From Pseudomonadota bacterium (lineage in GTDB: Bacteria > Pseudomonadota > Gammaproteobacteria > JAKBBU01): a DNA stretch of 40,994 nucleotides. Made by a program: the position numbers and the translations under genes. The DNA is taken from the NCBI GenBank assembly GCA_021808365.1, contig JAKBBU010000015.1:1-40994 (forward strand). The letters are read 5' to 3'. Positions 1 to 8,512 of the stretch are shown piece after piece (position 1 is the first letter of the stretch; each line of letters opens with the position of its first letter). The notes below the pieces were generated by a model. The model ran no database searches, had not been told where the DNA came from, and was given only the letters and a program-made list of their open reading frames with translations.

Positions 1-15
1 ACTTGCTAAAGACAT
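1..15 (-). CDS. 5' end of an unidentified gene (partial)
   Basis: Reading the minus strand, an ATG at 15-13 is preceded by a good ribosome binding site (AAGGAG at 30-25, 9-nt gap) and starts MSLAS before the window edge. It lies 45 bp downstream of the glycosyltransferase gene on the same strand, so it probably continues the surface-sugar operon. Five codons do not allow any functional call. Confidence 0.55.
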
Positions 16-60
16 CTTTACAATCTCCTTATAACACAAATTAATTTTTAAGATAATAGA

Positions 61-1272
61 TTATAATCGATAGTTATTTGATTTTAAACAAATTTTATTC
101 AAATAAATGTGTGCATCGGATAGCTTATGCGCATGTGTTTCCATTTTTTTATTTTTTAGAATGATGTTCACAAAATTATCAACATTATGATGTTGATGAA
201 AAGCTTCACGCGCCGTTTGACTCAAAAGGTGTAATTTCTCATAGTTCTCTATTGTGCGCGCTAAAGTTGCGTGTATCGACCTAATTGTATGATCGGTGAA
301 GGTTATAGCACCTACTTGGAAAAGATCTGCTTGCTCAGATAACCAAGTATTTGAGGGGATCACCATGACTTTTCCTAATAAGCAGGCCTCAGAAAACATA
401 GCAGAAGGCATAGTGGCATAAAGATGAGCATTATAAGGCAATAACAAAATATCCATTTCAGCCATCAAATTTGTCATTTTTGCTTTTGATAAATGTCCCC
501 AATAACAGCATATATTTTTAGCTGGTTGCTTGAAAGCTTGTGCAGCAACTTCTGTCTCTGGATTAGTATTTAAATGATAATGAAATTCTACTGGTTTTTG
601 ATAGGTTAACTGAGTAAGAGGATGTAAAAAAAAGAATCCCTTATCGACGGATGCATGGCCAAAATAACCTATTTTTATCGCTTCATTTTTAGATTTTTGT
701 TTGATAGGTGGTAGAGTAGTGAGCGGAATTGGCATGGGTAATTCATTTACAGTGACTTCATATTGAGTCTGAAAATTTTTTGCCAATTTTGAAGAAACAG
801 CATACAGCTGGCGAAAAGGAGATGTCTTTAGTAGTTTGGTTTGATGGCAAGCTTTAGAAGTATATGGAAATTGAAAAATAAAAATGACATCATAAGGTTT
901 TATTTTATCATAATCAATGAGTTTAATGAGCCAAGATAAGGCTGCCTCAAGAATAGGTGGGTAGAGAGTTGGGAATACTAATAATGGATTGGGACCAAAA
1001 TCATCAAGGTTAATAGATAAAAATGAATGAAGATAATTTTTTTTAGCAGAATCCATGATCGCTGTATTATTATAGTCAACATAGGGCAATTGATTAAAAT
1101 GAGGGCGGATAGGCAAATTTTTATTGTGTAAATGAGTTTGGTCTTTATTGCCAAACAAGGTTACATCGAGATCAGACTTGGAAAATGCTCCTGTTAGGGA
1201 TTCGGCTAGATTTTCCCAATGACCTGAAATAGCACCTAAACAGGGTTCAAATATTAATACAGATTTTTTCAT
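61..1272 (-). CDS. glycosyltransferase, GT-B/GT4-like
   Basis: A 403-residue protein that probably transfers a sugar from a nucleotide-sugar donor during assembly of a surface polysaccharide. The N-terminus MKKSVLIFEPCLG and the later IGYFGHASVDKG segment fit the two Rossmann-like halves of a GT-B enzyme. The C-terminal half has LLLPYNAHLYATMPSAMFSEACLLGK, split here as LLLPYN plus the SEACLLGK helix, which resembles the donor-binding E-x7-E region of GT4 enzymes. The start chosen is the ATG at 1272, with AGAAG upstream; an in-frame TTG at 1287 is less likely. It follows the larger glycosyltransferase by 21 bp. No signal peptide or membrane segment is visible. Acceptor and sugar cannot be read from sequence. 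Confidence 0.75.
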   Translation of the reverse strand: MKKSVLIFEPCLGAISGHWENLAESLTGAFSKSDLDVTLFGNKDQTHLHNKNLPIRPHFNQLPYVDYNNTAIMDSAKKNYLHSFLSINLDDFGPNPLLVFPTLYPPILEAALSWLIKLIDYDKIKPYDVIFIFQFPYTSKACHQTKLLKTSPFRQLYAVSSKLAKNFQTQYEVTVNELPMPIPLTTLPPIKQKSKNEAIKIGYFGHASVDKGFFFLHPLTQLTYQKPVEFHYHLNTNPETEVAAQAFKQPAKNICCYWGHLSKAKMTNLMAEMDILLLPYNAHLYATMPSAMFSEACLLGKVMVIPSNTWLSEQADLFQVGAITFTDHTIRSIHATLARTIENYEKLHLLSQTAREAFHQHHNVDNFVNIILKNKKMETHAHKLSDAHIYLNKICLKSNNYRL

Positions 1273-1293
1273 TGCGGTTCTTCTCAAAATTTT

Positions 1294-3426
1294 TTAATTT
1301 TTCCTTAGCAAGCGCGATAGAATCTTAAATTTGGGCAAAAGCTGACGAATACGTTGCCATCGTTTAGAAGAGGTTTTTTTTTCGTATACGATGAAAGATA
1401 GTTTTTTCTGCATGATCTTATTAGTCAACCCTAAAAAACCTTCTTTACGGTAAATAGTATAAGCAATTTGCTTGTAGTATCTTTTTTTATTTTTATCTAA
1501 CTTGAAATAAGTATTAACGAGCTTTGGAAATTTTGTTAAACCTAACCAAAACATTCTTTTTAATAATAGTGCCTTATTAACAGGCTGAGCTGAATTTTGG
1601 GAAAGAGGATTATGTAGATGGGCTTGTTCGACGTGCGCATGTTTAACGATAAGAAATTTAGGATAATGGGTAAATTCCGAATGTGGTCTACCAACCAGCA
1701 AATGATAGGTTTCATAAATAAATTCACCACTATAGTGACGAGAGAAATTTCTGAGAGCGATGCGTTGAGTGTCGGCAATATGCCTATGGCTATCGACAAT
1801 AGTCGAGTTACCTCTTGAATGATAGTGATGGACGGCGGTCATTTCCACGGAGAACGCAAAATGAGTCCGTTGGGCAAATTGTAGTTCAAAATAGAGATCT
1901 TCGCAGGTGTCAATGCCAGGCTTAGTTAATATCTCATCATCGATCAGATCGCGATGAGCAAGCCAAGAGTTGGACATCATATACCAGCTGTGATTAGACA
2001 TTTCATGCTGTCTAAAAAAACGAAAATGTTCAGTGACTCGTTTTTCGCCGCGAGACTCGTATTGGCCATCAATATATTCTGATCGTTCTGTCACAGTTTC
2101 TGAATCATGAACAATGATACTTCCGCTATAGGCCATTTTTACGGAGCCACGTAAATCACGTTGATCATGGTATTGTAGAGTTTTGATTAAGCTAAATACA
2201 TGGTTGGGATGTAGCTCATCGTCGTCATCGAGTAGGCCAAAATAATCCGTAGACACGGCGGCGATACCTGCAGCAATAGCATCAGAACGAATTGATTTAA
2301 GATATTCTAAGACGGTAGGGTTTAATGACTTATATTTTTCTAAGATCTCAGGCAAATAAGAAAAAGAAGCGTGAATAACAAAGATGACTTGAATATTTTT
2401 ATAGGTTTGTTTGACTAAACTATCTAAAGCTCTTTCCAGAAAGTCTCTGTGTTTACCACCGGTTCTGATAATATAACTAACAGAGGGAATTGCTTTTAAG
2501 TGTTGCAGCGATTCGGGTTGATAACCTTTACGGAGTAGGGTGTTCTGATGCAACTCAATTAAGTTGTTAAATAACACATCCATTGCAAAGTTATGATCAA
2601 ATATTTCTTTAGCTTGACGTGCTTTTTCTAAAGCAGCTTTTTTATTTTTTTTAATAGAAGTCAAATGGGAGTTGATTTGTTCCCCTGCTTCATCAAGATC
2701 AAGGTTGGGGTCTATATAATAAAGGTTCGTGCCAAAATAACTTTCTAATAGTTTTGTCCGAATGCAAATGATTGGAAACCCACGAGCAATCAAGGAAAAT
2801 AATTTTTCTGGAATAATATCGGTGTCATTTAATGCTAAAAAAAGAGCAGCAAAACAATGGTGCGCATTTTTCATAGAATAAGTTAAAGCATTCGATTCAA
2901 GGTCAACATTTTCATAAGGTGATACGATGTTGAGCTGAGGCGTGTCGATTTTTTTAAGTAACTTATTACAATTTAGATTCTTGGGTGTATTGTTACACAC
3001 TAAGAGATGTGAGGCAGTTTGTTCCGGGGTATAGGGCTCTTTATAAGATAATGGTGTTAAATCAAAAAAAGCAATCTTAGAATCTAATTTTCGAGCACCA
3101 AATAATAAATCTCCTAAAAGTTCTTTGTTATGCTGAGAAATTGTTAAATAACCATCATAGGTGAGTAAATTACGCGTAAACCGAGGTAATTCAAAATAAT
3201 ATTGTATATCTCTATTGATCAAGCCATAAGTTGGGAATTGAGTTAATTTAGCATCAGTCGGTGAAAATGCAATCACACAATCAGGAGTGAATTCATCAAT
3301 GTCTTCACTTTTTTCAAAAAATTTAATTTCTATTTTATGTTTTGCAGCTGCAGAATAGAATGAAAAAAAATCAAAGTCAGTTTTCGATTCACTGGGCGGC
3401 ATTAATAGGGCGATTTTTTTTAACAT
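1294..3426 (-). CDS. two-domain glycosyltransferase (CgeB-like GT-B segment + GT2)
   Basis: A 710-residue protein with two apparent catalytic modules. Residues about 1-300 look like a CgeB-type glycosyltransferase: the part around EKLFSLIARGFPIIC matches the C-terminal donor-binding half of that family. Residues about 314-560 are a GT2 (GT-A) domain: it opens with IPSVSYIIRTGGKHRDFLER, and a run of four aspartates at 400-403 (LLDDDDELHPNH) provides the metal- and nucleotide-binding DXD motif. The last 100 residues are rich in Lys/Arg and could sit on the inner membrane surface. The gene lies 15 bp after an epimerase gene and 21 bp before another transferase, so it is co-transcribed. Two-domain transferases often add two successive sugars. 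Here that is inference. Confidence 0.75.
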   Translation of the reverse strand: MLKKIALLMPPSESKTDFDFFSFYSAAAKHKIEIKFFEKSEDIDEFTPDCVIAFSPTDAKLTQFPTYGLINRDIQYYFELPRFTRNLLTYDGYLTISQHNKELLGDLLFGARKLDSKIAFFDLTPLSYKEPYTPEQTASHLLVCNNTPKNLNCNKLLKKIDTPQLNIVSPYENVDLESNALTYSMKNAHHCFAALFLALNDTDIIPEKLFSLIARGFPIICIRTKLLESYFGTNLYYIDPNLDLDEAGEQINSHLTSIKKNKKAALEKARQAKEIFDHNFAMDVLFNNLIELHQNTLLRKGYQPESLQHLKAIPSVSYIIRTGGKHRDFLERALDSLVKQTYKNIQVIFVIHASFSYLPEILEKYKSLNPTVLEYLKSIRSDAIAAGIAAVSTDYFGLLDDDDELHPNHVFSLIKTLQYHDQRDLRGSVKMAYSGSIIVHDSETVTERSEYIDGQYESRGEKRVTEHFRFFRQHEMSNHSWYMMSNSWLAHRDLIDDEILTKPGIDTCEDLYFELQFAQRTHFAFSVEMTAVHHYHSRGNSTIVDSHRHIADTQRIALRNFSRHYSGEFIYETYHLLVGRPHSEFTHYPKFLIVKHAHVEQAHLHNPLSQNSAQPVNKALLLKRMFWLGLTKFPKLVNTYFKLDKNKKRYYKQIAYTIYRKEGFLGLTNKIMQKKLSFIVYEKKTSSKRWQRIRQLLPKFKILSRLLRKN

Positions 3427-3441
3427 TGTTCAGCATCCATT

Positions 3442-4443
3442 CTATCCGGGTAAATGAGCATGTTCTGTAAAGGCATTATAGCGATTGGCAAGACTATCTT
3501 TATTAGCTAGATACCAGGCTATTGTTTCTTTAATGCCATCTTCTATCGAAATCATAGGATGAAATCCATAACTATTTGCACGCTCCATGCTCATTAAACG
3601 TTTTGCATCGCCCCTAGGTTTAGTTGTATCCCAAACGATATCAATTTTTTTGCCAGGCACATTTGCAGCTACAATTTCAGCGATCGTTTTTATCGTGACC
3701 CCTGTGCCACTGCCTAAATTAAGAGGGATATTAATGCCTTTTTCAACAGCCAGCATCATACCGCGAGCCACATCGCGGGCATGGATGAAGTCACGGATGG
3801 GTGAGCCATCACCCCAGACCGTTAATGGATTTTCACCACTGAGCGCACGATTAATTAAGGAAGGGATGACCATTGCATTTTCAGGATCGAAATTATCATA
3901 AGGACCATACACATTGGCGGGTCTTACAATGGAAATAGTATTCCAATTATATTCGATTTTATAAGCTTCAGCTTGTAATTCACCCATGCGTTTAGCCCAA
4001 CCCGCAAAGCGATCATTAACGGAGGGGAAAGTTTGCCAAACATCATCTTCATAAAAAACTTCTGCAGGTGAATAGACGCCGACAGAACTTGTATAGAGAT
4101 AACGTTTAACACCGCTACGGCGTGCGGCTTCCATGACATTGGTATTAAAGGTAATCGTGGGGACATAGAAACTGGCTGGACGTTTCGCAGTCATTGCAGG
4201 TGAACCTTTCACGCCAGCGAGCTGGAAAACAATGTCCATGCCCCGCGTTAAATCCATGCAATTGCTAAATTCTCTTAAATCAGCTTGTTTGAATTCAACA
4301 CCCTGAGGTGCGCGTGAAGGATCATCCAAAGAAACAATCGTGACATGGGCGCCTGCGGCGACTAACATTTCAACAAGTGGGCGACCAATCAAACCTGTAC
4401 CGCCGGTGACTAATACTTTTTTTCCTGAATAAAAATGGGTCAT
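3442..4443 (-). CDS. NAD-dependent sugar epimerase/dehydratase (extended SDR)
   Basis: A 333-residue extended short-chain dehydrogenase that should act on a nucleotide sugar. The N-terminal TGGTGLIGRP is the NAD(P)-binding glycine motif, and residues around VYGPYDNFDPENAM and GDGSPIRDFIHARDVARG are typical of sugar-nucleotide epimerases. In the usual YxxxK active site the lysine is present (GWAKRMGE) but the position four residues before it is Ala, not Tyr. The protein is therefore either a subfamily with a relocated base or not a standard epimerase. It lies 13 bp after a second SDR gene in the same operon. Substrate unknown. Confidence 0.85.
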   Translation of the reverse strand: MTHFYSGKKVLVTGGTGLIGRPLVEMLVAAGAHVTIVSLDDPSRAPQGVEFKQADLREFSNCMDLTRGMDIVFQLAGVKGSPAMTAKRPASFYVPTITFNTNVMEAARRSGVKRYLYTSSVGVYSPAEVFYEDDVWQTFPSVNDRFAGWAKRMGELQAEAYKIEYNWNTISIVRPANVYGPYDNFDPENAMVIPSLINRALSGENPLTVWGDGSPIRDFIHARDVARGMMLAVEKGINIPLNLGSGTGVTIKTIAEIVAANVPGKKIDIVWDTTKPRGDAKRLMSMERANSYGFHPMISIEDGIKETIAWYLANKDSLANRYNAFTEHAHLPG

Positions 4444-4456
4444 AAAGTGCTCTTAA

Positions 4457-5407
4457 TTAACTTTTAATATGCGTTTTCCACCAATCTATGGTTTTAGTAA
4501 TACCTTGAACCAAGGTCATTTTAGGTTTCCAACCTAATTCTTTTGCAGCAAGGCTGCAATCTAGATACAAACTGGTTTTAATTGTAGGTTGCGATAGATC
4601 ATGTTCAACCGTTAAATTTTTTCCAGAAGCAGCAACGATTTTATGAACAAGATCTTTAATGGATACGGCCTGGCCATAACCGCAATTGTATAAGCGGTAT
4701 TTTTCAGGCTGTTTAGCCAATGTGCATTCTACAAAATCCACTAAATCATCAACATAAAGTAAATCACGCTCTTCTTCACCGGTGCCCCAGACGCTTATTT
4801 TATCTTCCGCTCTTAAAACTTTCGTGATGGTTGCACCAAAGACATGGCTGCGTTCTAAATCGAATTTATCGTGTGGACCATAAATATTGGAATGCCGGAT
4901 CGCTGTAAATTTGGTTTCGCCAATGCGAGAGAAAAATTCACACATTTTTTCCAAATACAATTTCGTGTGGCCGACGCCAAAATAACGATCATGTAAAGCG
5001 TGGTTAGCATCAAAATCGGATTCTTTTAGAGCAGTTTCTGAAGAGGCATACATCACGGTGCAGCTAAAGAAAACGACATGTTTAATTTTGTGTGCAAATG
5101 CAGCTCGAAATAAATACGAATTCATAATGGCATTATCAGTCACATGAATATAGGGGCGTGTGACAATATCTTTAGAGCCTGAAGTTGTTGCGGCAGCTTG
5201 GATAATAATATCCGTTCCAGCGACTAATTTTTCCACAACAGCAGGATCACGCAAATCAGCCTGATGCCAAATGACATTGGGGCACTCATATTCGGGACGA
5301 TTAAATCGAACTGCATGTACGTCATATTGTGAGTTACGTGCAAAATGTTCTGTTATATTGCGACCAATAAAACCTGTTGCACCGCAAATTAATACTTTTT
5401 GTTTCAT
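4457..5407 (-). CDS. NAD-dependent sugar epimerase/dehydratase (extended SDR)
   Basis: A 316-residue extended SDR starting MKQKVLICGATGFIGRN, which contains the GxxGxxG nucleotide-binding motif. Later segments SNIYGPHDKFDLERSHV, GTGEEERDLLYVDDLVDF and LGWKPKM are standard for NDP-sugar epimerases, dehydratases and reductases. At the catalytic site the lysine is in GHTKLYLEK, but the residue four before it is Val. A Tyr lies three further upstream in DRYFGVG. The start at 5407 was chosen because it aligns with the family N-terminus; upstream in-frame starts at 5419 or 5473 are possible, and the latter would overlap the E1-beta gene. Probably acts in series with the next SDR to make one modified sugar (inference). 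Confidence 0.85.
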   Translation of the reverse strand: MKQKVLICGATGFIGRNITEHFARNSQYDVHAVRFNRPEYECPNVIWHQADLRDPAVVEKLVAGTDIIIQAAATTSGSKDIVTRPYIHVTDNAIMNSYLFRAAFAHKIKHVVFFSCTVMYASSETALKESDFDANHALHDRYFGVGHTKLYLEKMCEFFSRIGETKFTAIRHSNIYGPHDKFDLERSHVFGATITKVLRAEDKISVWGTGEEERDLLYVDDLVDFVECTLAKQPEKYRLYNCGYGQAVSIKDLVHKIVAASGKNLTVEHDLSQPTIKTSLYLDCSLAAKELGWKPKMTLVQGITKTIDWWKTHIKS

Positions 5408-5447
5408 AAAAAATCTCATGTCTTTAAAAAAACCAAGGAGGTCTGTG

Positions 5448-6554
5448 TTAAAAAGGTCCTTTAAAAGCATCAATTTCTGTTTTGCTGGTTGCAGCAGGCA
5501 GCCAATCGGTGTTGGTTTTACCAGAAATCAAGGTGTATGCTTTTTCAGCAATCGTATGACTGCTGGGGTAAAATAGGTTTTCTAAATTTTTTGTCGTTGG
5601 GCAAGGTGTATCTGCAAAACCCATTCTTGCCATGGGAATCGCTTTACCATTGAGGCCTTCAGGTAATAATTCAATCATCCGAGCCATAATTTCACTGCTG
5701 GCACCACAGGTGAGCCAGCCGTTATCAACAATGAGTAGACGCCCTGTTTTTTTAACTGAGTTGACAATGGTTTCCATATCCAAGGGACGTAAGGAAATAG
5801 GATCAATGATGTCAGCAGATAAGCCTATTTTTTCTAAATGTTTACTGGCGCGTAAGGCTTCCATCACCATGTGAGAAATTGCAACAATCGTAATATCATG
5901 GCCAGGTACGAAGGTACGGGCTTTGCCAAATGGAACGGTGTAGACCTCAGGAGAGACATATCCTTCAGTGCTGTACAACAAACGATGTTCAATAAAAATG
6001 ACGGGATTATTATCGCGGATCGCAGTGATCAAGCAACCTTTTGCATCATGTGCATTGGACGGTGCAAAAATCTTTAAGCCGGGAATGTGCATAAATAAAG
6101 CATGCAATGCTTGTGAATGCTGCGCACCCTGTCCCCAAGAGCGACCGATCATCGTGCGTATGACGAGGGGAACATTCACTTGTCCATTATACATATAATG
6201 CGATTTAGCGGCCATATTAATCAATTGATTGATAGCCAGCAGCATGAAATCCATACGGATATGTACATGGATGGGTCTTAAACCTGCCATTGCAGCACCG
6301 ACGGCAAAACCGGTCATGGCATCTTCAGAAAGAGGTGTGCCAAATACGCGTTCCGGACCAAATTGTTCGAGTAAACCTAGTGTAGAACCTTGGATACCCT
6401 TATGGTCATCAACATCAAGACCAAACAAAAATACACGCTCATCGTTTGCCATTTCTTGGGAGGTAGCCTCGCGTAGAGCATCTACATAACGAATTAAACG
6501 TTGCTTATTATCGCAGGGTGTAAACACAGGCTTTTCCTCAGTTGGCATAAACAT
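5448..6554 (-). CDS. 2-oxoacid dehydrogenase E1 component, beta subunit
   Basis: A 368-residue homologue of the beta subunits of pyruvate/acetoin/branched-chain 2-oxoacid dehydrogenase E1. Family landmarks are PLSEDAMTGFAVGAAMAGLRP (shown in two parts: the SED catalytic Glu region and the GAAMAGLRP helix), DFMLLAINQLINMAAK, and the C-terminal transketolase-like IVAISHMVMEAL and GRLLIVDNGWLTCG. It pairs with the alpha subunit, whose last 17 bp it overlaps, so the two are translationally coupled. The ATG at 6554 is favoured by an AGAGGAG site 10 bases upstream; an ATG at 6548 is an alternative. No E2 acyltransferase or E3 gene lies nearby. Together with the sugar genes downstream, this suggests a role in sugar modification rather than central metabolism (inference). 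Confidence 0.88.
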   Translation of the reverse strand: MFMPTEEKPVFTPCDNKQRLIRYVDALREATSQEMANDERVFLFGLDVDDHKGIQGSTLGLLEQFGPERVFGTPLSEDAMTGFAVGAAMAGLRPIHVHIRMDFMLLAINQLINMAAKSHYMYNGQVNVPLVIRTMIGRSWGQGAQHSQALHALFMHIPGLKIFAPSNAHDAKGCLITAIRDNNPVIFIEHRLLYSTEGYVSPEVYTVPFGKARTFVPGHDITIVAISHMVMEALRASKHLEKIGLSADIIDPISLRPLDMETIVNSVKKTGRLLIVDNGWLTCGASSEIMARMIELLPEGLNGKAIPMARMGFADTPCPTTKNLENLFYPSSHTIAEKAYTLISGKTNTDWLPAATSKTEIDAFKGPF

Positions 6555-7506
6555 GGGTGAACAACTCCTCTTCATCGGGGTAGGGGCTTTGCTCAGCGAA
6601 AGCAACAGCGTTCTTGATCAGTGCAGCTACTTTTTGGTTAATTTTTTCTTTTTCATGGGGAGCAAGCATATTAGCAAGGCGCGCGATTTGATCTTTATTT
6701 TTCCAAAGGGCTAATTCATTGGGATCACGATATTCTTCATGGTGATCATCGCCTGGGCCGACATGTTCTAGCCAGCGATAAGTTTCACATTCAATAAAAA
6801 CAGGGCCAGAAATACCGTTTCTAATGTTCTCTGCTTCTTTAGAGATCAGTTGGTGTAACTCAAAAATATCGGCATTTTTTACTTGATGGGTACGAATCCC
6901 AAAACTTGCGACACGCTCGCAAATATGTTCGCTTGCCCAACGGCTGCGTAGAGGGCTATGAATGGCAAGCTGGTTGTTTTCACAGATAAAAATGATGGGT
7001 AATTTTTTGAGCATCGCAAAATTAATCGTTTCTGTAAACACCCCTTCTTCTGTCGCGCCATCTCCGAACAAAGAAGCGACAATACGCTGTTTACCTGTTT
7101 TTTTAGCTTCTTGCTGTAGAGCGAAGGCATAGCCAGCTGCGATAGGAATGGTTGTGCCCACAACAGCGGAGGCCCCCAAAATACCATGCTTGATGTCAAC
7201 CAGATGCATAGAGCCTGCTTTCCCACCTGCACAGCCGTGCTTTTTTCCATACAATTCAGCCATCATGCCGTTTATATCTCCACCTTTGGCGAGATAAGTG
7301 GCATGGCAGCGATAAGTATTGGAAACGATGTCGTCTGAATTGAGAGGATCGCAAACACCCACGGCCACAGATTCTTGCCCTATAGAAAGATGGACAGGGC
7401 TTTTAACCGCATCTGTGTGGTAAACATCAACAATATGTTGTTCTAATTCGCGGATCAGAAGCATTGATTGATAAAGACGCGCAATAAGCGCTTGATCTTG
7501 CGTCAT
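6538..7506 (-). CDS. 2-oxoacid dehydrogenase E1 component, alpha subunit (ThDP-dependent)
   Basis: A 322-residue E1-alpha homologue of the acetoin/pyruvate dehydrogenase type. It carries the thiamine-diphosphate motif GDGATEEG followed about 25 residues later by ENN (FICENNQLAIHS), plus YRCHATYLAKGGD, HLVDIKHGILGASAVVG and GPGDDHHEEYRDP. The start MTQDQALIARLYQSML at 7506 matches the family N-terminus. Longer in-frame starts, including a TTG at 7539, would add a hydrophobic stretch not expected in this cytosolic enzyme. It is the first gene of the minus-strand operon and is divergent from scpA. With E1-beta it should decarboxylate a 2-oxoacid and hold the acyl or aldehyde carbanion on ThDP. 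The acceptor is unknown. Confidence 0.88.
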   Translation of the reverse strand: MTQDQALIARLYQSMLLIRELEQHIVDVYHTDAVKSPVHLSIGQESVAVGVCDPLNSDDIVSNTYRCHATYLAKGGDINGMMAELYGKKHGCAGGKAGSMHLVDIKHGILGASAVVGTTIPIAAGYAFALQQEAKKTGKQRIVASLFGDGATEEGVFTETINFAMLKKLPIIFICENNQLAIHSPLRSRWASEHICERVASFGIRTHQVKNADIFELHQLISKEAENIRNGISGPVFIECETYRWLEHVGPGDDHHEEYRDPNELALWKNKDQIARLANMLAPHEKEKINQKVAALIKNAVAFAEQSPYPDEEELFTHVYAN

Positions 7507-7617
7507 AGTTGAAATCCAAACCATCAGGTAAAAAACCAAAGCATGATACTAGTATGGGTGAAGAGGGTCAAGGTTAATTAACGCCGGATCAACCTACCTG
7601 AACGCGCCTGATTCTGG

Positions 7618-7638
7618 TATGCTTATACTTTAAGCATA
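7618..7638. promoter_or_regulatory. 8-bp inverted repeat between divergent operons
   Basis: Arms TATGCTTA and TAAGCATA are perfect complements around a 5-base centre (TACTT), in the spacer between the sugar operon and scpA. The centre includes TATACT, a possible -10 box for scpA, but no good -35 is visible. The site could be an operator; the GTG start of scpA follows only 17 bases later. Confidence 0.4.
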
Positions 7639-7654
7639 CAGAACCGGAGGCTGG

Positions 7655-8512
7655 GTGGATAGTTTGGACGTGTGTGTCGAAGAAGTTGAAATAGAGGCCA
7701 AAGTGGATGAACTTGGCCTCGATGAATCTCTGCCTCAAGATTTGCTGCATATTCCCAAAGTTCGAGGCGAGGACTTCCTTGATCTTCCAAAGGATCTTTA
7801 TATTCCACCTGAAGCGCTCGAGGTTTTTTTAGAGGCGTTTGAAGGTCCTTTGGATCTCTTACTCTACCTCATCAAGCGCCAAAATCTGGACATTCTTGAT
7901 ATTCCCATCGCACAAATTACCCAGCAATACATGGAATATATCAACTTGATGCAGGGGTTACGTTTTGAATTGGCTGCGGAATATTTATTGATGGCAGCGA
8001 TGTTGGCCGAAATTAAGTCAAGAATGCTTCTGCCAAAGCCGCCGTCCGTGGAAGGGGAAGAAGAAGATCCTCGAGCTGAATTGGTGCGGCGTTTACAGGA
8101 ATATGAGCGTTATAAAAAAGCAGGTCAAGATCTCAATATGCTACCTCGTGTGGGGCGCGATATTTTCCCCATTGCCATTGAGCCACCGTCTTTTCAAGCG
8201 CATCGAGCTCTGCCTCAGGTAACGTTGCAAGAGATGCTTTTATCCCTTCAGGATGTTTTGAAACGAGCCACCTTGATCGCGCATCATCAGATCAGCCGTG
8301 AACCGCTTTCCATTCGCGAGCGGATGTCGAGTATTTTGGAAACCTTAAAAGAGCGTGATTTCAGTTTGTTTACTGATTTATTTACGTTTAATGAAGGTCG
8401 AAATGGTTTAGTTGTGAGTTTTATGGCTTTGTTAGAATTATTGAAACAATCCATGATTGAAATTGTACAAGCGGAACCGTTTGGGCCGATCCATGTGAAG
8501 GTAATATCATGA
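7655..8512 (+). CDS. scpA: segregation and condensation protein A
   Basis: A kleisin of 285 residues that bridges the SMC dimer and ScpB in the condensin complex compacting and segregating the chromosome. The family signature is clear: FEGPLDLLLYLIKRQNLDIL, then ITQQYMEYI, AAEYLLMAAMLAEIKSRMLL and, near the C-terminus, GRNGLVVSFMALLELLKQ, the winged-helix part that contacts the SMC head. The N-terminal 55 or so residues are acidic and longer than in many homologues. The GTG start at 7655 follows GGAGG by only 4 bases, so a slightly later start (TTG 7664, GTG 7670) is possible. The stop overlaps the scpB start by 4 bases (ATGA), indicating coupled translation. Confidence 0.95.
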   Translation: MDSLDVCVEEVEIEAKVDELGLDESLPQDLLHIPKVRGEDFLDLPKDLYIPPEALEVFLEAFEGPLDLLLYLIKRQNLDILDIPIAQITQQYMEYINLMQGLRFELAAEYLLMAAMLAEIKSRMLLPKPPSVEGEEEDPRAELVRRLQEYERYKKAGQDLNMLPRVGRDIFPIAIEPPSFQAHRALPQVTLQEMLLSLQDVLKRATLIAHHQISREPLSIRERMSSILETLKERDFSLFTDLFTFNEGRNGLVVSFMALLELLKQSMIEIVQAEPFGPIHVKVIS

